NCBI RefSeq assembly: GCF_004212215.1 | Contig: NZ_QVFV01000001.1 | Coordinates: forward strand, 1,584,134 to 1,648,133 | DNA: 64,000 nucleotides | Direction of reading: 5' to 3' | Source of the DNA: Leptolyngbya iicbica LK | Lineage (GTDB): Bacteria > Cyanobacteriota > Cyanobacteriia > Phormidesmidales > Phormidesmidaceae | Shown: piece after piece, positions 16,725 through 26,281 of the stretch | How the letters are laid out: the number at the start of each line of letters is the position of its first letter | Numbering within the stretch: position 1 is the first letter of the stretch | Translations under genes and position numbers: made by a program | The notes under the pieces: model-generated | What the model was told of the DNA's origin: nothing | Databases searched by the model: none | The model's input: only the letters and a program-made list of their open reading frames with translations

Positions 16725-18203
16725 CTAATATCCGTAATCCCAACGAGCGCGATAGCCGCGCATATCGATATGCGTAAATACCGAGGAGCTGGCTAAGCCG
16801 CCGCGATTGCCCCACCACGGATCCAGGTCAGCAAACACATCGAAGGGATGGATGCCTGGCACGACAAAGTCGATCGCATCCCCCGTCAGATGCCGAGATT
16901 GGGAAGCCCCGCCAACAGCCGCATTAGTGACGGGATCGCGATACCAAGAGTTGATGCGAATCGGTCGGTTGCCATAACGACGACGGATATCTTCCATCAC
17001 GCGGGCCATGTCGAGAATGTTGTAAACCACACCCGCATTGCTAGGACGACGGTAGAAACCAGTCGCAGGGTCAGCATGGAGTGCTTCACCCCAGGTAAAG
17101 TTACCGGGTTGGCCAAACTGGTTGGTCGGATGAATGGGGTTATTTGAATAATAAACGCCGTTAAAGCCGGGGAATTGCATCGCAATGCCGCGATCGCCTG
17201 GTGATTGCCCTCCACTGCTGGGATTGCTGTCATCCGGGCGATTGCCAATTTCTGTCCCCGAAATCTTGATGTCCGGCAAAAAGCAGTACCAAGTGTTGCG
17301 ATTTTCTGGCCCTAAAAATGCTCCTTGCAACGCCACTCGCACATGCATATCAGCCGGTTGCAGGTAGGAATTTAGCAAAAAGACTGTCTTGTTTCTAACG
17401 AATACCTTTTCATTAGCAGGCAACTGCGAAGACTGTATCGTCTTGGTTTTGAAAATGGTGTCATTCACTGTCTCCAGCGTTTGGCGCTGGCCCAAAATTT
17501 TGACATCTGGTGTGTAGGCATACCACGTTGTCCGCTGGTTTGGCCCCAAAGAAGCATCCGCCAGCTCAATTTTGGTGTGGTTACTAGCCGCCGGTTCAAA
17601 GCTGAGTAACCGCATCTGGGTGCCATTTTTGACAAAAACTTTGGCTTCCGGTGGCAAGTCAATCGACAACTTTGGCTCAGTTTTGAACAGGGTATCGCTA
17701 GTCACCGTTAACAAGATACGAGTCAACAGTTCGATATGGGGCACATACACATACCAACGAGTCGTTTGGCGATCGCCAATCGTCGGCTCTAACAGTTCAA
17801 TTTCCCAGTGGCTGTTGCCCACATTGGTGTAGTACTGAATGTCAAACGTTTGCCCCTTATCCACAAACACTTTTTCCTTATCGGTCAACTGACTCGAATC
17901 TTTCAGAGCCAGCTTGAAAAAAGTATCCGCAGTCGTCCGAATTTGCATTCCCCGCAGTTCGGGAATTGGTGGCGGCTTGGAGGGCTCATCCGGTTTCGGT
18001 TCGGGCTCCGGCGCACCCGTCCCCACCGCAATCGTCATAGCACCTGGCTTGTCAGGACGTTGAAACCACCCCTTCATCGTGGAAATATTTGCCACTTCTT
18101 CTAAGGGATTCGTCGATGAAGGCTGTTTATAAATCGCATCAATGTAGTAATTGCCATCCATCAAATAGACCGCTTTGTCGGTCTCCTTAATCCAGGTGCC
18201 CAT
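16725..18203 (-). CDS. M15-family peptidoglycan peptidase with three repeats and shared N-terminal domain
   Basis: 492 residues from ATG 18203, chosen for its AAGGAG site eight bases upstream and for alignment with the neighbour; an ATG six codons earlier is possible. Residues 1-65 match the N-terminal domain of the lysozyme gene. A Pro/Glu linker leads to three ~80-residue repeats (about 85-330), each with a TxDTxFK opening and a TTWY-type closing. A Gly/Ser linker follows, then an M15-type domain with the zinc/catalytic pattern His438-x2-Gly-x3-Asp445 and HID (478-480). It probably cleaves D-Ala-containing cross-links. No signal peptide. First gene of a two-gene operon. Confidence 0.85.
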   Translation of the reverse strand: MGTWIKETDKAVYLMDGNYYIDAIYKQPSSTNPLEEVANISTMKGWFQRPDKPGAMTIAVGTGAPEPEPKPDEPSKPPPIPELRGMQIRTTADTFFKLALKDSSQLTDKEKVFVDKGQTFDIQYYTNVGNSHWEIELLEPTIGDRQTTRWYVYVPHIELLTRILLTVTSDTLFKTEPKLSIDLPPEAKVFVKNGTQMRLLSFEPAASNHTKIELADASLGPNQRTTWYAYTPDVKILGQRQTLETVNDTIFKTKTIQSSQLPANEKVFVRNKTVFLLNSYLQPADMHVRVALQGAFLGPENRNTWYCFLPDIKISGTEIGNRPDDSNPSSGGQSPGDRGIAMQFPGFNGVYYSNNPIHPTNQFGQPGNFTWGEALHADPATGFYRRPSNAGVVYNILDMARVMEDIRRRYGNRPIRINSWYRDPVTNAAVGGASQSRHLTGDAIDFVVPGIHPFDVFADLDPWWGNRGGLASSSVFTHIDMRGYRARWDYGY

Positions 18204-18217
18204 GCTGGTCTTCTCCT
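18195..18217 (-). promoter_or_regulatory. Ribosome binding site deciding the M15 gene start
   Basis: On the minus strand AAGGAG lies about eight bases before ATG 18203. The alternative upstream ATG at 18221 has no such site and overlaps the purine run itself. The start at 18203 also gives the MGTWIKETDK beginning shared with the neighbouring lysozyme. Confidence 0.7.
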
Positions 18218-18221
18218 TCAT

Positions 18222-18826
18222 CAGACAGCATCACGCGATCGCCCCAAAGGACAGATCAAGTTGCGCCGTAGCATCCCACAGGGTGAAACTGTCTCATTAT
18301 GTCTCTACATGGCAAAAGCAGAACCTGTTCACAATGCAAAAACTCAGGAAATCGCAAAATTGCACCTTAAGACCAGCACCATGGTGCTCTTTTGATATCA
18401 GCATGGTGAATTTAGCAAACAAGTCAGCATCCTGTGCTTTTGTCTGACTCCACAACGCATCCCAGCTAGGAGGCTATGTCAATGTTTCACTCTATTGCAC
18501 CCAGATAGGCACAAAGACAGTCTGAAGGAGGCAAGAAACGTCATGGTGCACACTTGATATGAGAACCCTGATTAGAAGGACTGAAGCTTGAGCAAAAAGT
18601 CCTAGATACAAGAGTCGTACAAGTTCTGTAGAAGCACTTGTCACGCTATGGAGAGTGCGATCGCTTATTGCATTCTGCACATGCCTAGCAAACCAGGCGT
18701 ATGCATGAGCATCACTACCTAACCTCCCGCAGGTAATGAGAATGATGGATGAGGCTTAATATTGACTCAAAATCTTTGAAAACTATTTTTCAGGAAAGCT
18801 TCTCAGCCTCAAGACAAATTATCGTC
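18222..18826. other. Intergenic region
   Basis: About 600 bases with no believable gene. The right part becomes AT-rich toward the glycan cluster. The promoter of the wall-hydrolase operon should lie at its left edge. Confidence 0.55.
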
Positions 18827-19705
18827 TCAATTATTGTGATAAGAGACACAAGTTTGGGCCGAAATCACTTTTCTAAAAGGGAACTCTTCGTAAAGCGTAC
18901 TACCTCGCCACAAATTATGGCCTTCTGCCGAGAGGTAGAAGGTCTCTAAATCTCTAGCCATATTCTCAAGCATCTCGTCACAAAGATGATCGGTATCGCT
19001 TTGGGAACACGGACCTTGAACCAGCCCTTTTTGCAGATAAAACACTTTCTTTAGAGTAGCTTTGTGGGCGTCCGTTCTATCACCTTCCACCACAATATCT
19101 AAGCAATGAATAGAGCGGCCACCCTGACGTAAAAACTTATGAATGCCTCGATAAACACTATCCAGATCCACCAATGGAATATGCTCTAGCACCGAAATAG
19201 AGTAAATGCCATCAAAACTAGCGTCCTCATATCCTTGCAAATCATCACTAAAATAACTCCTAGTGAATTTAACATTGGGAAATTGTTGTTTGTAGGCCTC
19301 GTATTCTGTGGGCCCATTACCAGCCCCTTCATATGGATCGACAATTGTCACATCGTACCCAAGCTCAGCTAACATACCTGCGGCCAAAGGCACACCTCCA
19401 CCAATCTCTAAGAGCCTACTCCCAAGAGGAAGAGTTCCCAGTACAGCCTTGACCGTCCAAGCTCGTTGAACATTTTTAAGATCACCATTTAGATGACAGA
19501 TTTGAGGTAAGTGATCAGAGCTATCACAAAAGTCACGCACTAATGCGTAGTCCAGTTCTGCAAACTCTTTTTGACTATATCGATCGATCAAGTCACGCTT
19601 AGACGACTCATCTAAAAATTTCACAGGTGCCGCTGGTTTAATCACTTGTTTCATCTTCCTAGCAGTCGGCAGCAGCTTTTTTAGATTCATAGAACTTTCT
19701 ACCAT
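18827..19705 (-). CDS. SAM-dependent class I methyltransferase
   Basis: 292 residues; an internal ATG five codons in is an alternative start. Motif I is at about residue 98 (LLEIGGGVPLAAGML), an acidic end of strand 2 at VTIVDPYEG, and a post-motif SFDGIYSISVLEHIPL typical of class I enzymes. The substrate is unknown. Its place beside two glycosyltransferases, and the shared AT-rich composition, suggest modification of a surface glycan or its carrier. About 200 bases separate it from the glycosyltransferase pair, so it may be a separate transcript. Confidence 0.82.
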   Translation of the reverse strand: MVESSMNLKKLLPTARKMKQVIKPAAPVKFLDESSKRDLIDRYSQKEFAELDYALVRDFCDSSDHLPQICHLNGDLKNVQRAWTVKAVLGTLPLGSRLLEIGGGVPLAAGMLAELGYDVTIVDPYEGAGNGPTEYEAYKQQFPNVKFTRSYFSDDLQGYEDASFDGIYSISVLEHIPLVDLDSVYRGIHKFLRQGGRSIHCLDIVVEGDRTDAHKATLKKVFYLQKGLVQGPCSQSDTDHLCDEMLENMARDLETFYLSAEGHNLWRGSTLYEEFPFRKVISAQTCVSYHNN

Positions 19706-19912
19706 GGTTATGTACGAATACAGAAATGCAGTTTTAGCTAACGATTTGTCGGAATCTTATCATATTAGCTAGGAGAATTTTTATTCCCTTGCTTCACCGA
19801 TAGAGCCAGACAAGTTCTAAAATAGATTTTTTCAATCTATTTTTTCAATCTTTCAAATCCAGGCTAAATGTAATCAACACATCAACCTGTTAGTATCTCG
19901 TCATAAGAAATT

Positions 19913-21067
19913 TTAAGGCTGAGTCTGAGCTTGATAGAAATGAAACAACTTACTCGCATTAATCGACCAGTCTAAATAAGCGTTAGAAAAGTCTACCGCA
20001 CCGGCACCTAGGCAACTTCTCAGATCTGCATCAGCCATTAACAACTTAACGGTTTCGACGATGCTAAGCGCATCTACAGTAGGAAGAACCACGGCTTGCT
20101 CCATAGATTTTGTAAACCGCCCAATATTCGTTTCAGGCAAAATAACTGGCTTACCCATCGCTAAAAACTCAGGGAGTTTAGACGGTAAACGATAATCGTT
20201 GAAAGCGTCTCTCTTACCCGGTTGAACTAGAATATCGGCTAAGGCGAGAATGTTGGCGATCGCTGCATGATTTTCTACATATCCCAACTCGATAGAATAT
20301 TTTTTAGCCCACTGGCTATCTGCTCCCAAAAAGTCATGAAAATCTTGTCCTGTGCGAATTAATATCGTTGGATGCCCCTCACGATTGAGCATCGCTACGG
20401 CTAGATAAAGGCTCCTCACCTCACAGGCATTAGCCGCGTGAACGTTACCGGTGTAACAAAGGACGGTGCAATTAAGGGGCACTCCTAGCTTTGCGGCCAG
20501 AGTTTGATCGCGATCGCGAGGAAAGAATATCGTTTTGTCGACACCAGGCCAAAGAATTGAATATGGCACATGGGGTGGCACAAATTCTTGCAAGCGATCG
20601 ATAATGATCGTAATGCCATCAGCAAGGTTCAGAAATTGCTGATAACGGACAGGATGCGATAAATGACTTGGAAAGTGAGATTCGTCAGCTGCTGAGAGTT
20701 CTTGAAGTGATTGATGAGTATTTTTTTGAAGAATTAACTCTTCATTGTCCTCTAAATGAATGAATAGCTTGAAAGAATATAGACTCCTGAGCTTTTCACA
20801 AAAAATTCGCACTATTTCACGTGGAGTCCAGGCATGAACGATGTCTGGTCCTTGGCCATTCTTATAGATTTTTTGTAGCGAACTTATCTCATCAAACTCG
20901 ATGGTCGTATACTGCCTCTCTCCTAACGAAACGACAGTCTCTTTTTGATTAGGAACAGCAACGACACACTCCAGACCATAGGTAGTTAATTGATTAGCAA
21001 AATTATGAACATGGATAGCGCTGTTCGCCCTAAAGTTGTGATACAGAACAAACAGAATGTTTTGCAT
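19913..21067 (-). CDS. GT4-like (GT-B fold) glycosyltransferase
   Basis: 384 residues. The N-terminal Rossmann half begins ILFVLYHNFRANSAIHVHNFA. The C-terminal half has the donor-binding pattern LCYTGNVHAANACEVRSLY, then LALADILVQPGKRDAFNDYR and PSKLPEFLAMGKPVILPET, typical of family 4 glycosyltransferases. Probably a cytoplasmic enzyme acting on lipid-linked or protein-linked glycans. Its ATG overlaps the stop of the upstream GT2 gene by one base (TAATG), so the two are translationally coupled. Composition is AT-rich. Confidence 0.85.
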   Translation of the reverse strand: MQNILFVLYHNFRANSAIHVHNFANQLTTYGLECVVAVPNQKETVVSLGERQYTTIEFDEISSLQKIYKNGQGPDIVHAWTPREIVRIFCEKLRSLYSFKLFIHLEDNEELILQKNTHQSLQELSAADESHFPSHLSHPVRYQQFLNLADGITIIIDRLQEFVPPHVPYSILWPGVDKTIFFPRDRDQTLAAKLGVPLNCTVLCYTGNVHAANACEVRSLYLAVAMLNREGHPTILIRTGQDFHDFLGADSQWAKKYSIELGYVENHAAIANILALADILVQPGKRDAFNDYRLPSKLPEFLAMGKPVILPETNIGRFTKSMEQAVVLPTVDALSIVETVKLLMADADLRSCLGAGAVDFSNAYLDWSINASKLFHFYQAQTQP

Positions 21068-22923
21068 TACGTAACCTTAATGGAGTAGTCGAAACGATCA
21101 AGCGCGAAACCAGGATTGTAAAAAGGATCGCCAGCTTCAATGTAGTCTTGCCACTGATCCAGTAAGAAATAGCGATCCACCAAATCATAATACTCTTTGC
21201 GCGTTGCCGATTCATGATGAATCAACGTCGCCTCCGGGACAACGATATTACGTTTTCCCAAGTGTAGGAGCCTCATGCAAAGATCAGCATCTTGGTAGTG
21301 GTGAAAGTAATGCTCGCTGAAGCCTACTACTGCATTAAAATCTTGGTTTTTCACCATCATGCAGGCAGCAGTCACGGCAGAAACCTCACGGGCACATACA
21401 AGCGAGCCAGCATACCCATCTGCCCCGACCGGAAATCCCCGCATAATATGGTCAGCGGTCCCCCTAATGCCCATGACTACCCCAGCATGTTGCACAGTAT
21501 GGTTCGGGTACAAAAGTAACGCGCCAGCGGCACCAACATCAGGCTGTTCTGCATAATAGAGTAAGTTTTGTACCCAATCTTTAGCGACTATTTCAGTATC
21601 ATTATTCAGAAATATCAAGTAATCACCTTGTGCGTACTGAGCGCCTAAATTATTGGCTTTTGAATAGTGAAAAGGATAGGGAAATAATAAGCGTTTGATC
21701 GGATATTCTTGCATGAGCTGCAACGCTTTAGGATCACTCGTTTCGTTATCAACTATTACAACTTCAAAATTAGGGTAAGTAGATACAGCAAAGAGACTAT
21801 TGAGGCAACGTTCCAGATGATGGGGCGCATCTTTAGTGGGGATGATAATGCTCACAAGAGGGTAAGTATCTTTGACCGCAGGCTGGAGTTTGATGCGGTG
21901 ATTGCCGAGTTGTTGGGCCGTAGCCGGTAAAGCTAGACGCTTTAAATGAGCATTAACGGCTGCTTGCTGTAGCTGCTCAATTTTTGGTTTAGCCCTTACA
22001 TCCGCAGCTATGCTACCTGGAATTTTGCGCCAATGATAAAGCACTTCCGAAATATGACCGACTCGCAAGGCGGACTCTGAAAGACGTAGCGCTAATTCAT
22101 AATCCTGAACACCGTCGTATTGGCTATCAAGTCCGCCGAGGTCTAAGACATGTTGCTTGCGAACACATAATAGGTGACCCACATACATGACTCCCCGCAA
22201 GTATTCTGGCGACCAGTCAGGCTTTAAAAAAGGCTCAATATAGTACTGACCGGAACCATCGATTTTGTCTTCATCAGAGTAAACAAAATCGAAACCTTTT
22301 TCTAACTCTTGGAGTGAGCGCTCAATGGCATGGGGCACTAGCGTGTCGTCGTGATCCAGAAAACAGACATATTGGCCATAAGCCATATCCAAGGCTTTAT
22401 TGGTAGCGGCGCTAATACCCCCAGAAGTTTGAAATGCCACTCGGATTCTAGGATGTTTTTGGGTGAGTTGAGTGAGAACAGTACGAATATCTTCTGCAGA
22501 AGATCCGTCATCTACCAGGCACCATTCCCAAGCATGAGAAGTTTGGTTAAGTACGCTCAAAACAGTTTCAACAAACCAATCTAGAGAGGAGTTATACGTG
22601 GGAGTCAGAATACTGATAATTGGAGGATCATCAATTGGAATAGAAGCACTATGGGCAATCAGAAGAGGATCTAAGATTTGCCGAAATTGCTCAGTTGTAA
22701 GATTTTGATAGGAGGCTGAAAACGTTTCGGATGGTGTGCGTTGAGGCTGACTGACTTCGGCGTAGCGCAGTCGCTTAATTGTACGCTGGGATAATGACTT
22801 TGTACGCTGGGATAATGACTTTACCTTATGCTTAAGCAGACTGGGAGAAGTACTGTAGCTAACCAGGGACTTAAATTTAGAGGCCAATTTGCTAAATTGA
22901 CTTGGTTGGGGAAGATTAGGCAT
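21067..22923 (-). CDS. Bifunctional GT2 glycosyltransferase with two GT-A domains
   Basis: 618 residues. A basic N-terminal region (1-60) contains a duplicated heptapeptide KSLSQRT. The first GT2 domain runs about 100-330 (ISILTPTYNSS, then FLDHDDTL and the acidic VYSDEDK). The second runs about 350-600 (VSIIIPTKDAPHHLERCLNS, IFLNNDTE, YHHYQDADLCMRL-type end). Tandem GT2 proteins like this assemble alternating sugars of surface polysaccharide or O-antigen-like chains. First gene of the coupled pair with the GT4-like enzyme. Confidence 0.87.
   Translation of the reverse strand: MPNLPQPSQFSKLASKFKSLVSYSTSPSLLKHKVKSLSQRTKSLSQRTIKRLRYAEVSQPQRTPSETFSASYQNLTTEQFRQILDPLLIAHSASIPIDDPPIISILTPTYNSSLDWFVETVLSVLNQTSHAWEWCLVDDGSSAEDIRTVLTQLTQKHPRIRVAFQTSGGISAATNKALDMAYGQYVCFLDHDDTLVPHAIERSLQELEKGFDFVYSDEDKIDGSGQYYIEPFLKPDWSPEYLRGVMYVGHLLCVRKQHVLDLGGLDSQYDGVQDYELALRLSESALRVGHISEVLYHWRKIPGSIAADVRAKPKIEQLQQAAVNAHLKRLALPATAQQLGNHRIKLQPAVKDTYPLVSIIIPTKDAPHHLERCLNSLFAVSTYPNFEVVIVDNETSDPKALQLMQEYPIKRLLFPYPFHYSKANNLGAQYAQGDYLIFLNNDTEIVAKDWVQNLLYYAEQPDVGAAGALLLYPNHTVQHAGVVMGIRGTADHIMRGFPVGADGYAGSLVCAREVSAVTAACMMVKNQDFNAVVGFSEHYFHHYQDADLCMRLLHLGKRNIVVPEATLIHHESATRKEYYDLVDRYFLLDQWQDYIEAGDPFYNPGFALDRFDYSIKVT
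22781..22822. repeat. Exact 21-base tandem duplication inside the GT2 gene
   Basis: Two identical 21-base units beginning GTACGCTGGGATAATGACTT (plus-strand reading) encode KSLSQRT twice in the N-terminal tail. In-frame duplication with no mismatch, so likely recent. Confidence 0.9.
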
Positions 22924-23405
22924 TGTCTGATCTATCTACAGGTTATCTCTAGACTTTTTATATTTTTGAAGGTCGTATTTCAAAAGGTTTGAATAGGGTA
23001 ATCACTTACCCAAGCTAACCTCAGATCATCCATTAAGACTCTATCGTTAAACGTTCTGGCAAGCCAGATACACTGGAGTGCAAAGCTTAAGACATTGAAC
23101 GACGATCACCTCTTTGCCCAACAAATCGGAAATTTTGAGCGCAGCCAATCAGGTTGCAGCCAATCAGGTTAATGATGTCTAGCATCAGTACAGCTTGCCA
23201 GGGAGTAGGCTCGCTTTGTAGCCAATCCCCGGTCAGAGGGTGCGGTGACCGAGGCCATCTGAAATCGCCTGCTCAGACGCCTCTCCTTGCCTGAAATTTG
23301 GTCTTTGAACAAGATTGCACTGGGCTAGTAAGCAACGATCGCATTCACTCTTTGCCGCATATTTTACCCCTTTCAAGACTGTCAAACTTAGAGACGGGGC
23401 TAGGG
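22924..23405. other. Intergenic region
   Basis: About 480 bases with no gene. It contains a perfect 15-base tandem duplication (GCAGCCAATCAGGTT, 23141-23170) and the promoter region of the glycosyltransferase pair on its left. Confidence 0.6.
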
Positions 23406-24158
23406 TCACTCTCTCAGACAGTCGGCATTATTGAGGCTGCCATCAGGCATGATGGTGCGGCAAAACGTGGCGTCTTCAAAGGTAGAGCGGTTGATGATGG
23501 CGCGGCGTAGATTGGCCTCGGTCAGGTCAGCGCCGTCGAAATTGCTGCGGACCAAGCGTGCCCGTGAAAAATCCGCCCCTTGCAAATTGGCGTTAGTCGC
23601 ATCGGTACGCAAAATATAGGCTTCGGTCAGGTCAGCGGCTTGCAGGTTAGCACTAGCCAGATTGGCGGTGGTAAAACTGGCCTTGATCAGAACAGCGGCG
23701 GAGAGGTCAGCAGCGGCCAACTGAGCGCCAGTGAAATTTGTCTCAGGGGCGATCGCTCCCATCAGATCCGCCCTTTGCAAATCCGTTTCAGTCAGATCCG
23801 CAAAAGCTAGACGAGCGTCCGACAAATTACTTTCCACCAGTGTTGCGGCTGTCAAGTTGGTCTGAGTTAGAACAGCGGCTTGCAAATTGGCCTGAGTCAA
23901 ATCAGCCCCTTGCAAGTTAGCGTTGCGCAAGACCGCATCCTGGAGATTGGCATTTTGCAAGTTAGCCCGGGTGAGGCTAACCCCGGCAAGTTGCAAGCCA
24001 GAAAGCGCAGCTCCGGCGAGATCACAGCCATTACACTGCCGTGAAACGAGCAGTTGCTGCACTGGGTTAAGCGTGTCCGCCATGCTGGCCAGAGCACTGC
24101 CGATTGTTGCTTGGGCCAAAATCATCGTCGCGATCGCCCATTTGCCCCATCTGCCCAT
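23406..24158 (-). CDS. Secreted pentapeptide-repeat protein
   Basis: 250 residues. Residues 1-25 look like a signal peptide (WAIATMILAQATIGSALA). A short linker with a CNGC pair follows. Residues about 46-235 are nearly continuous pentapeptide repeats of the A(N/D)Lxx type (ANLQNANLQDAVLRNANLQG), predicted to fold as a right-handed quadrilateral beta-helix. The C-terminus has two further cysteines. Such proteins are abundant in cyanobacteria, and most have no known function. A periplasmic or lumenal location is inferred from the leader. Divergent from the next gene. Confidence 0.85.
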   Translation of the reverse strand: MGRWGKWAIATMILAQATIGSALASMADTLNPVQQLLVSRQCNGCDLAGAALSGLQLAGVSLTRANLQNANLQDAVLRNANLQGADLTQANLQAAVLTQTNLTAATLVESNLSDARLAFADLTETDLQRADLMGAIAPETNFTGAQLAAADLSAAVLIKASFTTANLASANLQAADLTEAYILRTDATNANLQGADFSRARLVRSNFDGADLTEANLRRAIINRSTFEDATFCRTIMPDGSLNNADCLRE

Positions 24159-24412
24159 GCGATTTCTAGTCTGCCTCAGTAGACGAAGTTGAAGAGTTTA
24201 CACAACCCAGCGTTCAACTTTCGGATTTACTTCTACAATATCAGCACATTCTGGGGACCTAGCGGGTGACGCATCGCCCCTGACGATGACTGGCTACTCG
24301 ACTCTAGGATGGGAACGGTATCCCTCTGCGGTCGATAGGGGGTTGCCAGTTAATTTTGGCGCAGAAATCGCCAATCTTTTGTACACGTCTGTTGCGGACC
24401 TTCACATTTGTT

Positions 24413-26266
24413 ATGGCGCGATCGTCTGTTCAGCCTCAATCGACCCTCGGTCGTCCTCAAACTAAAGTTCGCCTGCCGCTGGGCTGGTTTTGGCCCCTCT
24501 TTTGGAGCGGCCTGATGGTCGGATCAGGCATTTTTGGCCTGTGGGCACTGGCCTGGTTAACTCGGATTCCGCCCCTACCCGATTGTGATGAGGTCACTGC
24601 GGTCAGTGCCGATGGCGATCGCCTGATCTGTGCCCAATCCGCTTTGCGGGTGGGTAGCGCCAAAAGTTTGATCCAAGCCGTCCAGTTATCGGCCCACTAC
24701 AGTCCGACCCATCCGTTCTATGTCGAAACTCAGCCCGTGCTGGTGGAATCATCCGAGCGACTGCTCGACAAAGCCACGCAAAAAATGCATGAGGGCGACC
24801 TCGAAACCGCCACCGAGTGGGCCAGCCAGATTCCCCTCGACACGCCGCTCCGCGACGCTGCCCAAAGCAAAATTTGGGACTGGCAGCAGGAATGGAAGCA
24901 GGGTCAGGAACTCGAAAATTCCATTGAGCAAGCCATTGCTGCGCGAGATTGGAGCGCCGCTGATAATGCTTTGCGGCAGCTGAAACTGCTGTCGAGTGAT
25001 TATTGGGTCGGCACCCGCCATAGCGAATTGCAACAGGCCAAACAGTTAGAAGCTACCGCTTGGACGCAGCTGGAACAAGCGCGGGGGCTCGCGAACACGG
25101 GTAATCCCGACAATTTGGGGCAAGCGCTGGTCATCGCTCAGCGCATTAATCTCACCAGTCAAGCCTGGCACGAAGCGCAGGAAGAGGTAGACCGCTGGAG
25201 TCAAAACCTGTTGCTGTATAGCTTCCAGCGATGGGAACTAGGCGATGTGGAAGGGGCGATCGCGGCGGTGCAGAAAGTGCCCCCCGACCCTAGCCTTGCC
25301 CCCGAAGCCCAAGACCTGATTAAGTTCAGCCATGCGACCCGTTTAGCCCAGCAGGCTCAACAAGACAGTCCCGGCTATTTGCAACTTTTCCAATTGATGG
25401 AAGCCATTCGCGCTGCCGAACACATTCCTGAAAAAAGTAGCTTTTACGAAGCAGCACAGACCTCAATGGCCGCGTGGCAAGCGGAACTCGAAGATCTGCA
25501 AACCCTGAAATTTGCCAACAACGTCGCGAGTCTGCGCCAGGGTTGGGCCTATGACTATGCCTCAGATCTAGCGTGGCAGGTGGAACTAGAGCGGCCCCGA
25601 CGTTTGCAGGCGCAAACATTGATTGCCCACTGGCAAGACGAAATCGAACGCATTCAAGATCGGCCCTTCTTGATGCGGGCGCGAGCCTTGGCGCAAAAAG
25701 CCACCATTCCCGCCTTAGAATCGGCGATCGCCGAAGCGCGAAATGTCGCCCTGGGTCGAGCCTTACGCATCGATGCTCAGACCCTCATTGCCGACTGGCT
25801 CGACCAAATTGAAATCATCCAAGATCAGCCGATTTTGACCGAAGCGAATCAACTCGCCGGCGAAGACCAATTGCGAGAGGCGATCGCCATAGCAGAACAA
25901 ATTCAAGGCGATCGGGCACTGCATGGGCAGGCGCAAGCCATGATCAAAGATTGGACGCGCACCATCCAAATCGAAGAAGATGGCCCCATCTTAGAAAAAG
26001 CCAAATCGCTGGCCTACAGTGGCTCGCTCACCGCCGCCATTGACCTCGCAGCCCAGATTGCTCCGGGTCGGGCGCTCTATGGTGATGCTCAAAACGCTAT
26101 TGAACTGTGGGAAGCTGAAAGGGCTTATATTTGGAAGCTAGAGGCAGAGGAAGCGGCGGCAGAAGCAGCCGCCGAAGCCGATCCGCCCGATACCTTTGAT
26201 ACCCCTGGGAATGCTCCCAATGGTGAACCCATGACTCAGCCTCCTCCGCCCCCCATCGGCAACTAG
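24413..26266 (+). CDS. Helical repeat protein with one membrane segment
   Basis: 617 residues from ATG 24413; a TTG at 24356 is less likely. A basic N-terminus and one membrane segment (about 25-49) anchor a long soluble domain (60-580) of repeated helices (LQQAKQLEATAWTQLEQARG, AIAIAEQIQGDRALHGQAQA, AIDLAAQIAPGRALYGDAQN) that look TPR-like with a ~45-residue period. The C-terminus is Ala/Glu-rich and then Pro-rich. Cyanobacterial homologues are sometimes labelled chromosome-segregation ATPase-like, but no Walker motif is present. The DUF3685 gene follows after 15 bases. Confidence 0.75.
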   Translation: MARSSVQPQSTLGRPQTKVRLPLGWFWPLFWSGLMVGSGIFGLWALAWLTRIPPLPDCDEVTAVSADGDRLICAQSALRVGSAKSLIQAVQLSAHYSPTHPFYVETQPVLVESSERLLDKATQKMHEGDLETATEWASQIPLDTPLRDAAQSKIWDWQQEWKQGQELENSIEQAIAARDWSAADNALRQLKLLSSDYWVGTRHSELQQAKQLEATAWTQLEQARGLANTGNPDNLGQALVIAQRINLTSQAWHEAQEEVDRWSQNLLLYSFQRWELGDVEGAIAAVQKVPPDPSLAPEAQDLIKFSHATRLAQQAQQDSPGYLQLFQLMEAIRAAEHIPEKSSFYEAAQTSMAAWQAELEDLQTLKFANNVASLRQGWAYDYASDLAWQVELERPRRLQAQTLIAHWQDEIERIQDRPFLMRARALAQKATIPALESAIAEARNVALGRALRIDAQTLIADWLDQIEIIQDQPILTEANQLAGEDQLREAIAIAEQIQGDRALHGQAQAMIKDWTRTIQIEEDGPILEKAKSLAYSGSLTAAIDLAAQIAPGRALYGDAQNAIELWEAERAYIWKLEAEEAAAEAAAEADPPDTFDTPGNAPNGEPMTQPPPPPIGN

Positions 26267-26281
26267 CCATCAGCAAACGGT

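Noticed and set aside
15499-18203. Remnant prophage
   Set aside because: Lysozyme-like genes alone are present. There are no integrase, capsid, terminase or tail genes and no attachment-site duplication.
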